In this document: piece by piece, positions 34,238 to 42,799 of the stretch
Layout of the letters: the number at the start of each line of letters is the position of its first letter
How positions within the stretch are numbered: position 1 is the stretch's first letter
Origin: an uncultured Campylobacter sp.
GTDB lineage: Bacteria; Campylobacterota; Campylobacteria; Campylobacterales; Campylobacteraceae
Reading direction: 5' to 3'
Length of the DNA stretch: 48,003 nucleotides
Assembly: GCF_938002845.1 (NCBI RefSeq)
Contig: NZ_CALKZP010000009.1
Span: 1 to 48,003 of the forward strand
Position numbers and translations under genes: made by a program
Notes under the pieces: model-generated
Databases searched by the model: none
What the model saw: the letters and a program-made list of their open reading frames with translations, nothing else
What the model was told of the DNA's origin: nothing

Positions 34238-34960
34238 TTAAATTCCATTGCCGAACTCCTTTAGCGCGCGCTCGTAATCAGCCGGCGTGTCGATGCCGAT
34301 GCTCGCAGTTTCGATACCTAGCATCGCGATCTTCTCGCCCGCGCTTATGGCGCGAAGCTGCTCGAGTTTTTCGGTATCTTCCAGCGCTGAGGCGGGCAGG
34401 GCGCAAAACCGCTTTAAATTTCGCACGCTGTATGCGTAGATGCCGATGTGTCCGAGGTAGCACTCGCATGCCGCGCGCGGGTAGGGGATGAGCGAGCGCG
34501 AAAAATAGATCGCAAAGCCTGCGTTATCGAGCACCAGCTTGACTAAATTCGGATCCTCTGCCGCCTGCTGGCTTATGTATTTGTAGCAGCTTGCCATAAA
34601 TGCGCCATTTTGCGCGATCATGGCGTTGGCGAAATCTTTAAATTTAATTAAATTTTCGCTCTCGAAAAAGGGCTCGTCGGCTTGGATATTGATGATGATC
34701 TCGTTCTCCGCAAGCGCTGCGTTTGCGACCGCTTCAGCGATGCGATCGGTGCCGCTTTGATGCTCGCGCGCGGTAAGAACGGCGTCAAAGCCGTAATCTT
34801 GCGCGATCTTTAAAATTTGCGGCTCATCCACGGCTATTAGCACGCGATCCGCTTTGGCGGCATTTTGAGCCGTTTTGATAAACATCGGCACGCCGTCAAA
34901 CTCACATAAAATTTTATTTTTAAAGCGCGTCGAAGCAAGGCGCGCGGGGATTACTATCAT
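34238..34960 (-). CDS. kdsB: CMP-KDO synthetase KdsB
   Basis: This 240-residue protein activates KDO with CTP for lipopolysaccharide core synthesis. It begins MIVIPARLASTRFKNKIL; the ATG at 34960 overlaps the thrC stop as ATGA and gives the family's usual first residues, so an upstream GTG was set aside. Later motifs are ARQ-like LTAREHQSGTDRIAE, NIQADEPFF, and GHIGIYAYSVRNLKRF. Length is normal (about 240-250). kdsB beside thrC is the C. jejuni arrangement. Confidence 0.95.
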   Translation of the reverse strand: MIVIPARLASTRFKNKILCEFDGVPMFIKTAQNAAKADRVLIAVDEPQILKIAQDYGFDAVLTAREHQSGTDRIAEAVANAALAENEIIINIQADEPFFESENLIKFKDFANAMIAQNGAFMASCYKYISQQAAEDPNLVKLVLDNAGFAIYFSRSLIPYPRAACECYLGHIGIYAYSVRNLKRFCALPASALEDTEKLEQLRAISAGEKIAMLGIETASIGIDTPADYERALKEFGNGI

Positions 34961-36534
34961 TTTTTGATCCACTCCATTATGGCATTTTTGATCTCGCTTT
35001 GCTCCACGACGCTTGAGTGTACCTGTGGCGCGCTAAAAAGGCGCGAGATCTGCGGCGGAATGTCGCTGCGAAATTCCTTCGAAAGCGCGATCATATCGGC
35101 TCGCTCGTCCTCACAAGCCCTGCCTTTGATCGCGCCGATCATCGACGGCGTAAATTTGATCCATTTTGCGGTCGAGATAACGAGATTTAGGCGGCTTTCG
35201 TCAAGCAGCTTGAAGCAGGTCGCCGTGTGCGGGTCGATCAGCACGCCGCGGCTGCTTTCTTGCTTGATAAATTTAGCGCACTGCGCATCGTCGCAAAAAT
35301 CCGCCTCGAAGACCTCGCGCAGCTTCGCAAGCTCGCTCGCGCTAAGCTGATAAAATTTATCTCGCGCCAGGCTTTGCATCAGCTCGCTCGTGCGCGCATC
35401 GCCGAACATATCGCTAAGCAGCCGCTCGACATTGGAGCTAACTAAAATATCCATTGCAGGGCTGATCGTGCGGATGAGCTCACGATTTCGTAGATCATAG
35501 ATCCCGCTCGTAAAAAGCTCGGTCAGGATATTGTTCGCGTTTGAAGCGATCTTGATTTTGCCGATCTTTGCGCCCATCTTTTTGGCGAAATACGCTCCCA
35601 GCGCGTTGCCGAAATTTCCGCTAGGCACTATGACGTCGAAAGTATTAAATTTAGAGCCCTGTTTTACGCTCTGCGCGCTGTTTGCATCCGCTGCGGCGCC
35701 AAAATTTTTACTGCCCGAAGCGTTTAAATTTTTGCCGCACGCCTGGCACTGATCGCTTTGCTTTAAATTTTGCTCGGGGCTCAATACGCCGTGCTTTGAG
35801 AAATAGATACTAGCGTAGAGGTAGTAGATGATTTGAAATAAAATCCTGCCGAAATTTACCGAGTTTGCGGCGCTTAAATTTAAATTCGCCCGCGCGAGTT
35901 CGTTTTTGAAATCATCATCAGCTAGCAGCGATTTTAGCGCGCGTTGCGTATCGTCGAAGTTGCCGCGCACGCCTAAAATTTTAAGATTTGCCGCGCTTTG
36001 TTTGACCATTTGCTGGCGCTGTATCTCGCTCGTGCCTCCCTGCGGGTAGAGGCAGACCGCTTTGATATTTTCGTCGTCCGCAAAAGCCTCCAGCGTCGCA
36101 GGCCCCGTGTCGCCGCTCGTGGCGCACATTATTAAAAATTTTTCATTCCTGGATTTTGCGATGCTCTTTAAAAGCGCGCCGAAGGGCTGTAGCGCCATAT
36201 CCTTAAACGCGAGCGTCGGGCCGTGGTAAAGCTCCAAAATATAGGCGTTTTCGCTTAGTTTTTTGATCTGGACGGGGCAGGCGGGGTTTTCAAATTTATC
36301 GTAGCGCTTTAGCGCGCTCTCAAAAATCTCGCTGCTTACGTCAAAATCGAAACTCTCGATGATTTTAAGCGCGATCTGTTTGTAGCTCAGCTCCTCGCAC
36401 TGCTTAAAAAAATCCTCGCTCAAAAGCGGCAGCCGCTCGGGGCTGAAAAGCCCGCCGCCGCTCGCGCTCGGATTTAGCAGCGCGTAGCTAAGATCCGCTT
36501 TTTGCGAAAAATCTCTCGTACAAACCAGTTTCAT
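34957..36534 (-). CDS. thrC: threonine synthase with low-complexity insert
   Basis: This 525-residue PLP enzyme converts O-phosphohomoserine to threonine. The PLP lysine is Lys111 in LYHGPTLAFKDMALQ; CATSGDTGPATLEAF and YPQGGTSEIQRQQM are also present, and VIVPSGNFGNALGAYFAKK binds the cofactor phosphate. It is about 45-60 residues longer than the usual form (about 465-480). Residues 252-298 (from SPEQNLKQ to SKFNTF) form an insert rich in Asn, Ala and Ser with one CQAC pair, located between two conserved elements. It lies in an operon with argB and kdsB. Confidence 0.93.
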   Translation of the reverse strand: MKLVCTRDFSQKADLSYALLNPSASGGGLFSPERLPLLSEDFFKQCEELSYKQIALKIIESFDFDVSSEIFESALKRYDKFENPACPVQIKKLSENAYILELYHGPTLAFKDMALQPFGALLKSIAKSRNEKFLIMCATSGDTGPATLEAFADDENIKAVCLYPQGGTSEIQRQQMVKQSAANLKILGVRGNFDDTQRALKSLLADDDFKNELARANLNLSAANSVNFGRILFQIIYYLYASIYFSKHGVLSPEQNLKQSDQCQACGKNLNASGSKNFGAAADANSAQSVKQGSKFNTFDVIVPSGNFGNALGAYFAKKMGAKIGKIKIASNANNILTELFTSGIYDLRNRELIRTISPAMDILVSSNVERLLSDMFGDARTSELMQSLARDKFYQLSASELAKLREVFEADFCDDAQCAKFIKQESSRGVLIDPHTATCFKLLDESRLNLVISTAKWIKFTPSMIGAIKGRACEDERADMIALSKEFRSDIPPQISRLFSAPQVHSSVVEQSEIKNAIMEWIKK

Positions 36535-36654
36535 CTTTTTCCTTTTTAAAATTTTAAAATTTACGCCCGCCTAGGCGCTTTAAATTTGATCGCTTAGACT
36601 GCTTGCGCAGACTCGCGACATCCCGCTTTAAGCCTACCGCCTCCGCGCTCGCGC

Positions 36655-37512
36655 CTAAATTTCTTCCTTTATCAAACTTCCTATGCCGCCGTCGGTAAAA
36701 AGCTCAAGCAGGATCGAGTGCGGAATTTTGCCGTTGATGATATGCGCGGCATTTGCGCCGTTTCGCACGCACTGCAAGCACGCATCGACCTTTGGGATCA
36801 TGCCGCCTGCGATCGTACCGTCCTTTTTGAGTTTCGAAATGAGCGCGGCATCAAGCTTGCTGATTAAATTTCCATCTTTATCAAGCACGCCGTCAATGTC
36901 GCTTAAAAATATCGCCTTGCTCGCTTTTAGCGCGGCTGCAATCCTGCTGGCGCAGAGATCGGCGTTGATATTAAAGCTCACGTTTTCGTCCGTCTCGCCG
37001 CCCGCAAGCGGGGCGATCACCGGCAGATAGTCCTTTTGCAGCAGGTCGTTTATCAGCTTGGTGTTTACCTCGGTGATCTCGCCTACGAAGCCGTATTTTT
37101 TCTCATCGAGGAATTTCGCTTTCAAAAGCCCGCCGTCCTTGCCGCTGATGCCGATCGCGGGCGCGCCGTTTTGGTTCAAAAGCGCCGTGATCTCTTTATT
37201 TACCGCGCCGCTTAGCACCATCTCGGTAATTTCGATCGCGTCTTTATTTGTTATGCGAAGCCCGTCCTTAAACTCGCTGCGCACGCCGATCTTATCCAGG
37301 ATCTGATTGATCTTTTTGCCGCCGCCGTGCACGACGATGATCTTGATACCCACCATATGCAAAAGCACGATATCGCGGGCAAAATCAAGCTTAAGCGTAT
37401 CGTCGGTTTGCGCCGCGCCGCCGTATTTGACGACGAAAATTTTATCTCTAAATTTACGGATATAGGGCAGCGCGGAGATGATGACTTCGGCGGTTTTGCT
37501 CTTTTTTATCAT
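36655..37512 (-). CDS. argB: acetylglutamate kinase ArgB
   Basis: This 285-residue protein phosphorylates N-acetylglutamate in arginine synthesis. FVVKYGGAAQTDDTLK near the start, IKIIVVHGGGKKINQIL, and later SFNINADLCASRIAAAL and DGTIAGGMIPKVDACL are the family's substrate-binding elements. The length is normal. It sits between lpxK and thrC, a position where C. jejuni has no argB, so it was inserted into or retained within this neighbourhood. Its start lies 18 bases after the lpxK stop. Confidence 0.95.
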   Translation of the reverse strand: MIKKSKTAEVIISALPYIRKFRDKIFVVKYGGAAQTDDTLKLDFARDIVLLHMVGIKIIVVHGGGKKINQILDKIGVRSEFKDGLRITNKDAIEITEMVLSGAVNKEITALLNQNGAPAIGISGKDGGLLKAKFLDEKKYGFVGEITEVNTKLINDLLQKDYLPVIAPLAGGETDENVSFNINADLCASRIAAALKASKAIFLSDIDGVLDKDGNLISKLDAALISKLKKDGTIAGGMIPKVDACLQCVRNGANAAHIINGKIPHSILLELFTDGGIGSLIKEEI

Positions 37513-37530
37513 AAAATTCCTTTAAAAACC

Positions 37531-38598
37531 TTATTTTATCATAGCTTGGTTTATGTAGTTTTGAATTTTGCGGATAAAGTTTTCGCTTAGCTTCAAATTT
37601 AACAAAATCACCGAAATTTCTGCGCTCAAATCCCTCAATTTCACGTAATCTTTCGCCGTGCAAAGGATATGCTCCACGCTCTCGCGCCTTAGCAGCTCTA
37701 AAATCTGCTCTTTTTTGAAATCGTAATGATCGGGGAAAAATGCGTGGGCTTTTGCGAGCGGTAAAAACTCTTGCAAGCGCCAAGGCTTGGCGATAGCGCT
37801 GATTAAGATCGTGCGGGATTTTTCAAAACCAGCCTCTTTAGAATTTAAAATTTTATCCGCGGCCGTGGGGTTCAAATTTGAAATTTCATCCGCGGTGGAA
37901 TTTGAAATCTCATCCGCAAGATTTAAAATTTCATCCGTGCCGTTTAGCTTACTTTGCAGATCTGCCGCCGAAACAATTTTAAACTCCTGCGAAATATCGC
38001 TCGGCGCGGGTATGAAATCCGCAAATTTATAAAAAAACGGCGGGTAGCGATACGCGGCGAATGGCAGGCAAAAGGGCAGCTTTGGCGCGCTTTGCGGGCG
38101 CAGCAAGATATCAAATTTAAAGATATTAAATTTAGAAAATCCGTCGTCCAAGATAACGAGCTCAAAGCCGAGAGTTTGCGCGCGCAAAATCCCTGCGGCG
38201 CGATCTTCGCTGACGATCACGTTTGCGCCGCGCAGAAACAGCGCGTATTCCATCGCCTCATCGCCGCTTTGCCCCACGTCGCAAAGTATCCGCCCGTCGA
38301 GCGCTACTTCGAGCAAGCCTCTACTTTTGCGTCCGTATCCGCGAAGGATGATACATGTTTTGAGCCCCCCGTTAAATTCTTTAAAAAGCGCCCGCACCAG
38401 CGGGGTTTTGCCGCTTCCGCCGAGGGTTAAATTTCCGACGCTGATTATTGGAATTTTAAATTTTTGCGGCTTAGCAAAGAGCCTTTTTAGGCAGACGATA
38501 AGCGTATAAAGTAGCGATAACGGCGCTAAAATCACTCCGAGCGCAAGCCATGCGGGGCTAGGGTCGTATAAGTTTCGCTCGATTAGGAGTTTAAACAC
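37531..38598 (-). CDS. lpxK: tetraacyldisaccharide 4'-kinase LpxK with repeat insert
   Basis: This 355-residue inner-membrane-associated kinase phosphorylates the lipid A precursor. An N-terminal membrane segment (about 18-37) is followed by the Walker A motif SVGNLTLGGSGKTPLVRAL, ILRGYGRKSRG, and VSEDRAAGILRAQTLG, then VILDDGFSKF. The last part includes AKPWRLQEFLP, FPDHYDFKKEQ and CTAKDYVKL. Residues about 211-258 form an insert in which the unit (A/T)D(E/K)I(L/S)N appears four times. The family norm in Campylobacter is about 310 residues, which the protein would have without it. The start overlaps the DegT-like stop by eight bases. Confidence 0.93.
   Translation of the reverse strand: MFKLLIERNLYDPSPAWLALGVILAPLSLLYTLIVCLKRLFAKPQKFKIPIISVGNLTLGGSGKTPLVRALFKEFNGGLKTCIILRGYGRKSRGLLEVALDGRILCDVGQSGDEAMEYALFLRGANVIVSEDRAAGILRAQTLGFELVILDDGFSKFNIFKFDILLRPQSAPKLPFCLPFAAYRYPPFFYKFADFIPAPSDISQEFKIVSAADLQSKLNGTDEILNLADEISNSTADEISNLNPTAADKILNSKEAGFEKSRTILISAIAKPWRLQEFLPLAKAHAFFPDHYDFKKEQILELLRRESVEHILCTAKDYVKLRDLSAEISVILLNLKLSENFIRKIQNYINQAMIK
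37841..37937 (-). repeat. four degenerate 20-bp units in lpxK insert
   Basis: On the plus strand the units are GAATTTAAAATTTTATCCGC (37841), AAATTTGAAATTTCATCCGC (37874), GAATTTGAAATCTCATCCGC (37898) and GATTTAAAATTTCATCCG (37920). Spacing is 33, 24 and 22 bases. The first shares TAAAATTTTATCCG with the tlyA insert, in the same reading frame (DKIL). Confidence 0.85.
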
Positions 38599-39727
38599 GA
38601 TTTTGCGCTATCTCTTTAATCTGCTCGCAGATGTAGCTCACATCGTCGTCGCTAAGCGCCGTGTAGATCGGCAGGGATAAAATTTGCTGATAGTTTTTAA
38701 GCGCATTCGGAAAGTCATTGACCTTGTAATTATATTTGCTTTTATAGTAGCTTAGCAGATGCACCGGCACGTAGTGCAGCGATACGCTCACTCCGCGCGC
38801 TATCAGCGCTTTGGCGAAATCGTCGCGGTTTTTGTCGATCTTTACGATGAATTGAGTGTAGATATGCTCCTCGCTGTCGCTTGGAAGCGTCACGTGCGGG
38901 CAGTTTGCGAGCTGTTCGCGGTAGGCTGCGGCGATCTGCTTGCGGCGCTTTATAAAGGTATCGGTTTTTTCAAACTGTGCGATGGCGTAGGCGGAATTTA
39001 TAGCGTTAAGATCGTATTTTTGACCGATGCGATCGACGTCGTAGGTAAAGGACATATTGCCGTCTTTGTAAAAGGCGTCCCCTACGATGCCGCCGTTTCT
39101 TAAAATTTGTGCGGCGTTTGCGATCTCATCGTCGTTCGTAACGAAAAAGCCCGCTGTAGAGATCGCGTCTTGCGCTTGAGGATTGATCTGAAAGCACGAT
39201 ATGAGCGAGCTTTTAAGCGCTCCGATTTTTGCGCCCTTATAGGTAGCGCCCATAGCTCGGCACGCATCGTCGATGAGGATGATATTTTCGCTTTTGGCGA
39301 CTTCGCTGATGGCGTCTATATCCGCAGCAAGCCCAGCGATGTGCGAGATGAAAGCGCATTTTAGTTTCTTGTGGCGGTTCTGATCTATCGTGCGAGCAAG
39401 GCTTTCGCTCGTAATGTTAAAGCTTATCGGATCGATATCTACGAAAACGGGCTCGGCGTCGAAGTGGCGGATCACTTCGGCAACGTTGGGGAAGGAATTT
39501 ACGGAGCATAAAATTTTATCTCCGCGCTTAATATCCATTGCACAAAGCGCCAGATGCAGCGCCGTCGTGCCGCTCGTGGTAGATACGGCGTGCTTTACGC
39601 CAAAATATTTACAAATATCCTCTTCAAAAATTTCGCTATATCTTATATCGCTGTTGTAGAGGGCGCTTTTGATTAAGTCTTCCTCTTTTTTATCGATTTG
39701 AGCCTTATAAAACGGTATCTCTTTCAT
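38591..39727 (-). CDS. DegT/DnrJ/EryC1/StrS family protein lacking the PLP lysine
   Basis: This 378-residue protein has the fold and most motifs of sugar aminotransferases: TTSGTTALHLAL, DIDPISFNITSESL, LIDDACRAMGATYKGAKIG with the PLP-facing Asp, and a C-terminal HYVPVHLLSYY. At the place of the PLP-binding lysine (normally FSFH..K.ITT.EGG) it reads CFQINPQAQDAISTAGFFV (about 178-196), with no Lys and no His. It is therefore unlikely to be a standard aminotransferase or a ColD-type dehydratase. It sits between nadE and lpxK and overlaps lpxK, so a role in cell-envelope sugar chemistry or as a pseudoenzyme is possible. The stop overlaps lpxK by eight bases. Confidence 0.82.
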   Translation of the reverse strand: MKEIPFYKAQIDKKEEDLIKSALYNSDIRYSEIFEEDICKYFGVKHAVSTTSGTTALHLALCAMDIKRGDKILCSVNSFPNVAEVIRHFDAEPVFVDIDPISFNITSESLARTIDQNRHKKLKCAFISHIAGLAADIDAISEVAKSENIILIDDACRAMGATYKGAKIGALKSSLISCFQINPQAQDAISTAGFFVTNDDEIANAAQILRNGGIVGDAFYKDGNMSFTYDVDRIGQKYDLNAINSAYAIAQFEKTDTFIKRRKQIAAAYREQLANCPHVTLPSDSEEHIYTQFIVKIDKNRDDFAKALIARGVSVSLHYVPVHLLSYYKSKYNYKVNDFPNALKNYQQILSLPIYTALSDDDVSYICEQIKEIAQNRV

Positions 39728-39737
39728 AAATATCTCC

Positions 39738-40541
39738 TTAGTGTGCGGGCTCTATGCGGGCGACCGCGGGCGCGCGAAGCTTAAAATTATTTTTAAGAAT
39801 TCTACGGACGATAAATTTCACCAGCTCTTGATTGTGGCGCGAGTTTTGCAGATATTTTAGATCGTTTGCGGTTATTTGCTCGCCTGAGCGAAATTTCGTC
39901 CGCAGCGTTTCGTGCGAAAAAATATCTCTTAGCACGCTATCTAAAATCTCGTAGCTGTATCCAAGCTCGCGCTCGTCGCTTTGGTCTTCCCATAGATCGG
40001 CGCTTGGGGCTTTTTTGATGATCGCATCGTCTATGCATAAAATTTTTGCGAATTTAAACAGATCGGTTTTTAAAATTTCGCCGATTGGATTAAACGCGCA
40101 GGCTAGATCGCCGTAGATCGTGCCGTAGCCGAGCATCCGTTCGCTAAGATTGCTCGTGCCTACGACTACGCCGCGTTTAGCCGCGCTGTAATCATAAAGC
40201 AAGCTCATTCTTGCGCGCGCGGCGAAATTTCCGATGCGAAGAGCGCTTGCACCGGGATTTAAAGCGGTAAAATTTTCTACAAATGGCGCGATCTCTTGGA
40301 TTTCGTAGGGGATATTAAAGGATTCGCAGTGAAAGATGCCGTCTGCCATATTTTCTAAATTTGAACCCGCACTGGGTAGGATAAGCCCGTAAGTGGGGAT
40401 CTCAGTAAGTGCACAAAGCGCAGAAACCACGGCGCTGTCAAGCCCACCGCTGATACCCACTACAAAGGCATCCGCGCCCGTTTCATCGAGTCTCTCCGAT
40501 AAAAAATCGGTCAGTTGCGGCAGCAAATCGTCCAAAAACAT
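39738..40541 (-). CDS. nadE: ammonia-dependent NAD+ synthetase NadE
   Basis: This 267-residue protein adenylates nicotinate adenine dinucleotide and amidates it to NAD+. The PP-loop VVGISGGLDSAVVSALC (about 27-43) is the ATP site; VVGTSNLSERMLGYGTIYGDLACAFNPIGE is the conserved middle, and APSADLWEDQSDERELGYSY the later motif. No glutaminase domain is present, so free ammonia is used. It is the first gene of a long minus-strand run, and the neighbouring lpxK and metallohydrolase match C. jejuni order (cj0809c-cj0813, from memory). Confidence 0.95.
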   Translation of the reverse strand: MFLDDLLPQLTDFLSERLDETGADAFVVGISGGLDSAVVSALCALTEIPTYGLILPSAGSNLENMADGIFHCESFNIPYEIQEIAPFVENFTALNPGASALRIGNFAARARMSLLYDYSAAKRGVVVGTSNLSERMLGYGTIYGDLACAFNPIGEILKTDLFKFAKILCIDDAIIKKAPSADLWEDQSDERELGYSYEILDSVLRDIFSHETLRTKFRSGEQITANDLKYLQNSRHNQELVKFIVRRILKNNFKLRAPAVARIEPAH

Positions 40542-40636
40542 AATATTTAGCCTTAAAATTTTACGTTAAATTGCGCGAATTTTAACTATTTTTGGCTAAA
40601 TTACGGCTTTAATTTAAGCTTAAAAGGAGGATTTAA

Positions 40637-41236
40637 ATGCAAATTTTAAAAAAAGCTTTCGGTGAATACGCGACGAACTGCTACATTCTAAAGGGCGAGC
40701 AGGGCGATCTGGTGATCGATCCGGGCGAGGGCAGTTTTGATTGGGTTATGCAAAATACGGGAAAGATCGCCGCGGTTTTGAATACGCATGGGCATTTCGA
40801 TCATGTTTATGACGATGCGAAGCTGCAAAGGGCGGGCGCTAAAATTTATATCCACGAGGAAGACGCCTTTATGTTGCGGGCGGATCCCTTTGAGACGATG
40901 CCAGAATCCATAGAAGCGGACGTGCTCATAAAAGGGCAGGAGCAAAGCCTTGAAATAGCGGGCTTTAACGTTAAATTTAGCCTCTTCGCCGGGCACACGC
41001 CGGGCAGCTGTATGATCGAAGCGGACGGCGCGATCTTTAGCGGCGATGTCATATTTAAAGGCTCGATCGGCAGGTGGGATTTTCCCTTTTCAAGCGGTGC
41101 GCAGATGAGAGAGTCTCTGCATAAAATTTTGCAGATAAAGGGCGATTTTACGCTATATCCGGGGCATGGAGCAAATACGAGCCTAGCGGCCGAGAGGCAA
41201 AATTTAAAATATTTTTTGCAGCTTTTTGAGCGCTGA
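40637..41236 (+). CDS. MBL-fold metallohydrolase (glyoxalase II-like)
   Basis: This 199-residue protein is a member of the metallo-beta-lactamase superfamily. The metal site is complete: THGHFDHVYD (His51, His53, Asp55, His56), FAGHTPGSC, FSGDVIF and LYPGHGANTSL. Short family members of this type hydrolyse thioesters (glyoxalase II-like) or sulfur compounds. The neighbour nadE is divergent. AAAGGAGG stands seven bases before the ATG. The exact substrate cannot be told. Confidence 0.9.
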   Translation: MQILKKAFGEYATNCYILKGEQGDLVIDPGEGSFDWVMQNTGKIAAVLNTHGHFDHVYDDAKLQRAGAKIYIHEEDAFMLRADPFETMPESIEADVLIKGQEQSLEIAGFNVKFSLFAGHTPGSCMIEADGAIFSGDVIFKGSIGRWDFPFSSGAQMRESLHKILQIKGDFTLYPGHGANTSLAAERQNLKYFLQLFER

Positions 41237-41798
41237 TAGTTTAAATTTAATTGCGTCTCGCTATGCGAGAAGCGGTGAAGTGGCGTGAAGCTGTTCAGCG
41301 CCGAAAAATTTATACCGCTTTGTTCGCGGGCGCTAGAATTTATACCGCTTTGCTTGTAGGTAGCGGAATTTATGCAACTTCGTTCGCATTACAGGCGTCA
41401 AATTTGCCGCTTTATTTACGGCCGCGGGCGTTAAATTCTACGCTGCGTTCGCACTACGCGCGCATTGGCGAAGATGCGCAGATAAAATTTTAAAATTTGC
41501 CGCCGCTTGATTAAATTTAGCAAAATTCCGCGCCGCTGCGCATGCAAGACGCAAAGCGTAACGCAAAAGGCGAAATTTAAAATTTGCGCCGCCATACCGA
41601 TCCTAGCAGCTACAATGCGATCTAATCCAATTCAAGCTCGCTAAATTTAGCTAAATTCCGCGCTCTGCCGAACGTAAAATTTTCCCCCGCGAGCCGATAA
41701 ATTCGATAAAATTTTGCGAAAATTTTACGCGTTTTAAAGGCGTAGATCCCATTGCATATCAGTGCACGGGTACGCGAAAAATGTTTCAAAGGCGCGCA
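41237..41798. repeat. intergenic region with degenerate about 30-bp tandem units
   Basis: About 41303-41520 contains at least five degenerate units beginning with AATTTATACCGCTTTGTTCG or a variant (near 41308, 41338, 41367, 41400 and 41432), spaced about 30-33 bases. Each joins an AAATTT word to a GC-rich part. An 80-codon frame across them is a by-product. The remainder to 41798 has RAATTY words and no gene. Confidence 0.6.
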
Positions 41799-42692
41799 TC
41801 ACGTCCGAAGCCGCACGTAGATACGCCTCGGGGCGGGGTAGCCCTCGATCGTGCGCGAGCCGTCGAGCGGATCTAGGAAATTCTCCAAGCTCTGCCCGTC
41901 GATCCACTCCGTTTTGCGCTGCTCGCTAGCATCCGTGGGCTTTTGAGCCAAAATTTCAAAATCTCTAAATTTCGCCCTCTCGCACCAATTCTGTAGCGCG
42001 CCGACGGTCGGGACGAAGTAGATATTTGAAATTTTTGAGTAGCTGTTTTTCGGACACAGCGCGAAATCGCCCGCTCCTTCGATATACATCGTGTCTAAAA
42101 ATACCTCGCCGCCCGTATTTAGCGAGGCGCGCAGATCTTTTAGCATCTTTACGGGGTCGCTGCGATGGTAGATGACGCCGAGGCAGAAGATCGTATCGAA
42201 TTTATGCTCGTAAAACGGCAGATGCTCCACGCCCAAAAGCTCGAATTTCGCGCCGCTGCGGAGGAATTTCTCGATGAAGCGAAACTGCAGATAAAATAGC
42301 GCGCCGGGATCGAACCCCACTAGCCGCGCAGGCGCTAGCTCGCTTGCGCGAAACATATAGTAGCCGTTGTTGCAGCCCACGTCGGCGACGGTTTTGCCGC
42401 GCAGATCTAAAAACGGCCGCAGCAGGTTAAATTTCATGAAGCTTCGCCACTCGGCGTCGATAAAAAGGTCATTCAGCGCAAAAGGCCCCTTGCGCCACGG
42501 CTTTAGCGCTCGCGTGATACGCGAAATTTCATTCTTTTGCTCCGCGCTAGCGCTAAAGCTAGCCCGCACGACGTCGCCGCACTCGCAGTCGCACTCGCCT
42601 ATTTGTAGCGCCTCGATCGCGCTTAAAATTTCGCGGTTTTGCCCGCTTTGCAGCTTTTTAAAGTTCTCGTCTCTGATTTTTTGCAGATCCAT
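41799..42692 (-). CDS. cmoB: tRNA uridine-34 carboxymethyltransferase CmoB
   Basis: This 297-residue protein uses carboxy-SAM from CmoA to convert 5-hydroxyuridine-34 to 5-carboxymethoxyuridine in tRNA. Landmarks are LKPWRKGPFALNDLFIDAEW, WRSFMKFNLLRPFL, the SAM site TVADVGCNNGYYMFRAS, VGFDPGALFYLQFRFIEKF, and FCLGVIYHRSDPVKMLKDL. Length is a little shorter than the E. coli protein (323). The N-terminal region includes a CDCECG motif near 33-38. It is monocistronic. Confidence 0.93.
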   Translation of the reverse strand: MDLQKIRDENFKKLQSGQNREILSAIEALQIGECDCECGDVVRASFSASAEQKNEISRITRALKPWRKGPFALNDLFIDAEWRSFMKFNLLRPFLDLRGKTVADVGCNNGYYMFRASELAPARLVGFDPGALFYLQFRFIEKFLRSGAKFELLGVEHLPFYEHKFDTIFCLGVIYHRSDPVKMLKDLRASLNTGGEVFLDTMYIEGAGDFALCPKNSYSKISNIYFVPTVGALQNWCERAKFRDFEILAQKPTDASEQRKTEWIDGQSLENFLDPLDGSRTIEGYPAPRRIYVRLRT

Positions 42693-42763
42693 TTTTAATC
42701 CTAAAATTTCAAATTTAGCGCCATTTTAACATAAAATTTTATCCATTTTAAGGCGCAAAGAGA

Positions 42764-42769
42764 TAAAAT
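42764..42769 (+). promoter_or_regulatory. putative -10 box for first transglutaminase gene
   Basis: TAAAAT in AAAGAGATAAAATCGACTTG stands about 31 bases before the ATG at 42800, with AAAGGAG six bases ahead of the start. The AGATAAAATC form is close to that upstream of ridA. Confidence 0.5.
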
Positions 42770-42799
42770 CGACTTGCAATTCAAGCAAAGGAGCAAAAA

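Noticed and set aside
41251..41493. 80-codon frame with IYTAL repeats
   Set aside because: The repeats are explained by the 30-33-bp non-coding tandem units; the frame lacks a ribosome binding site.
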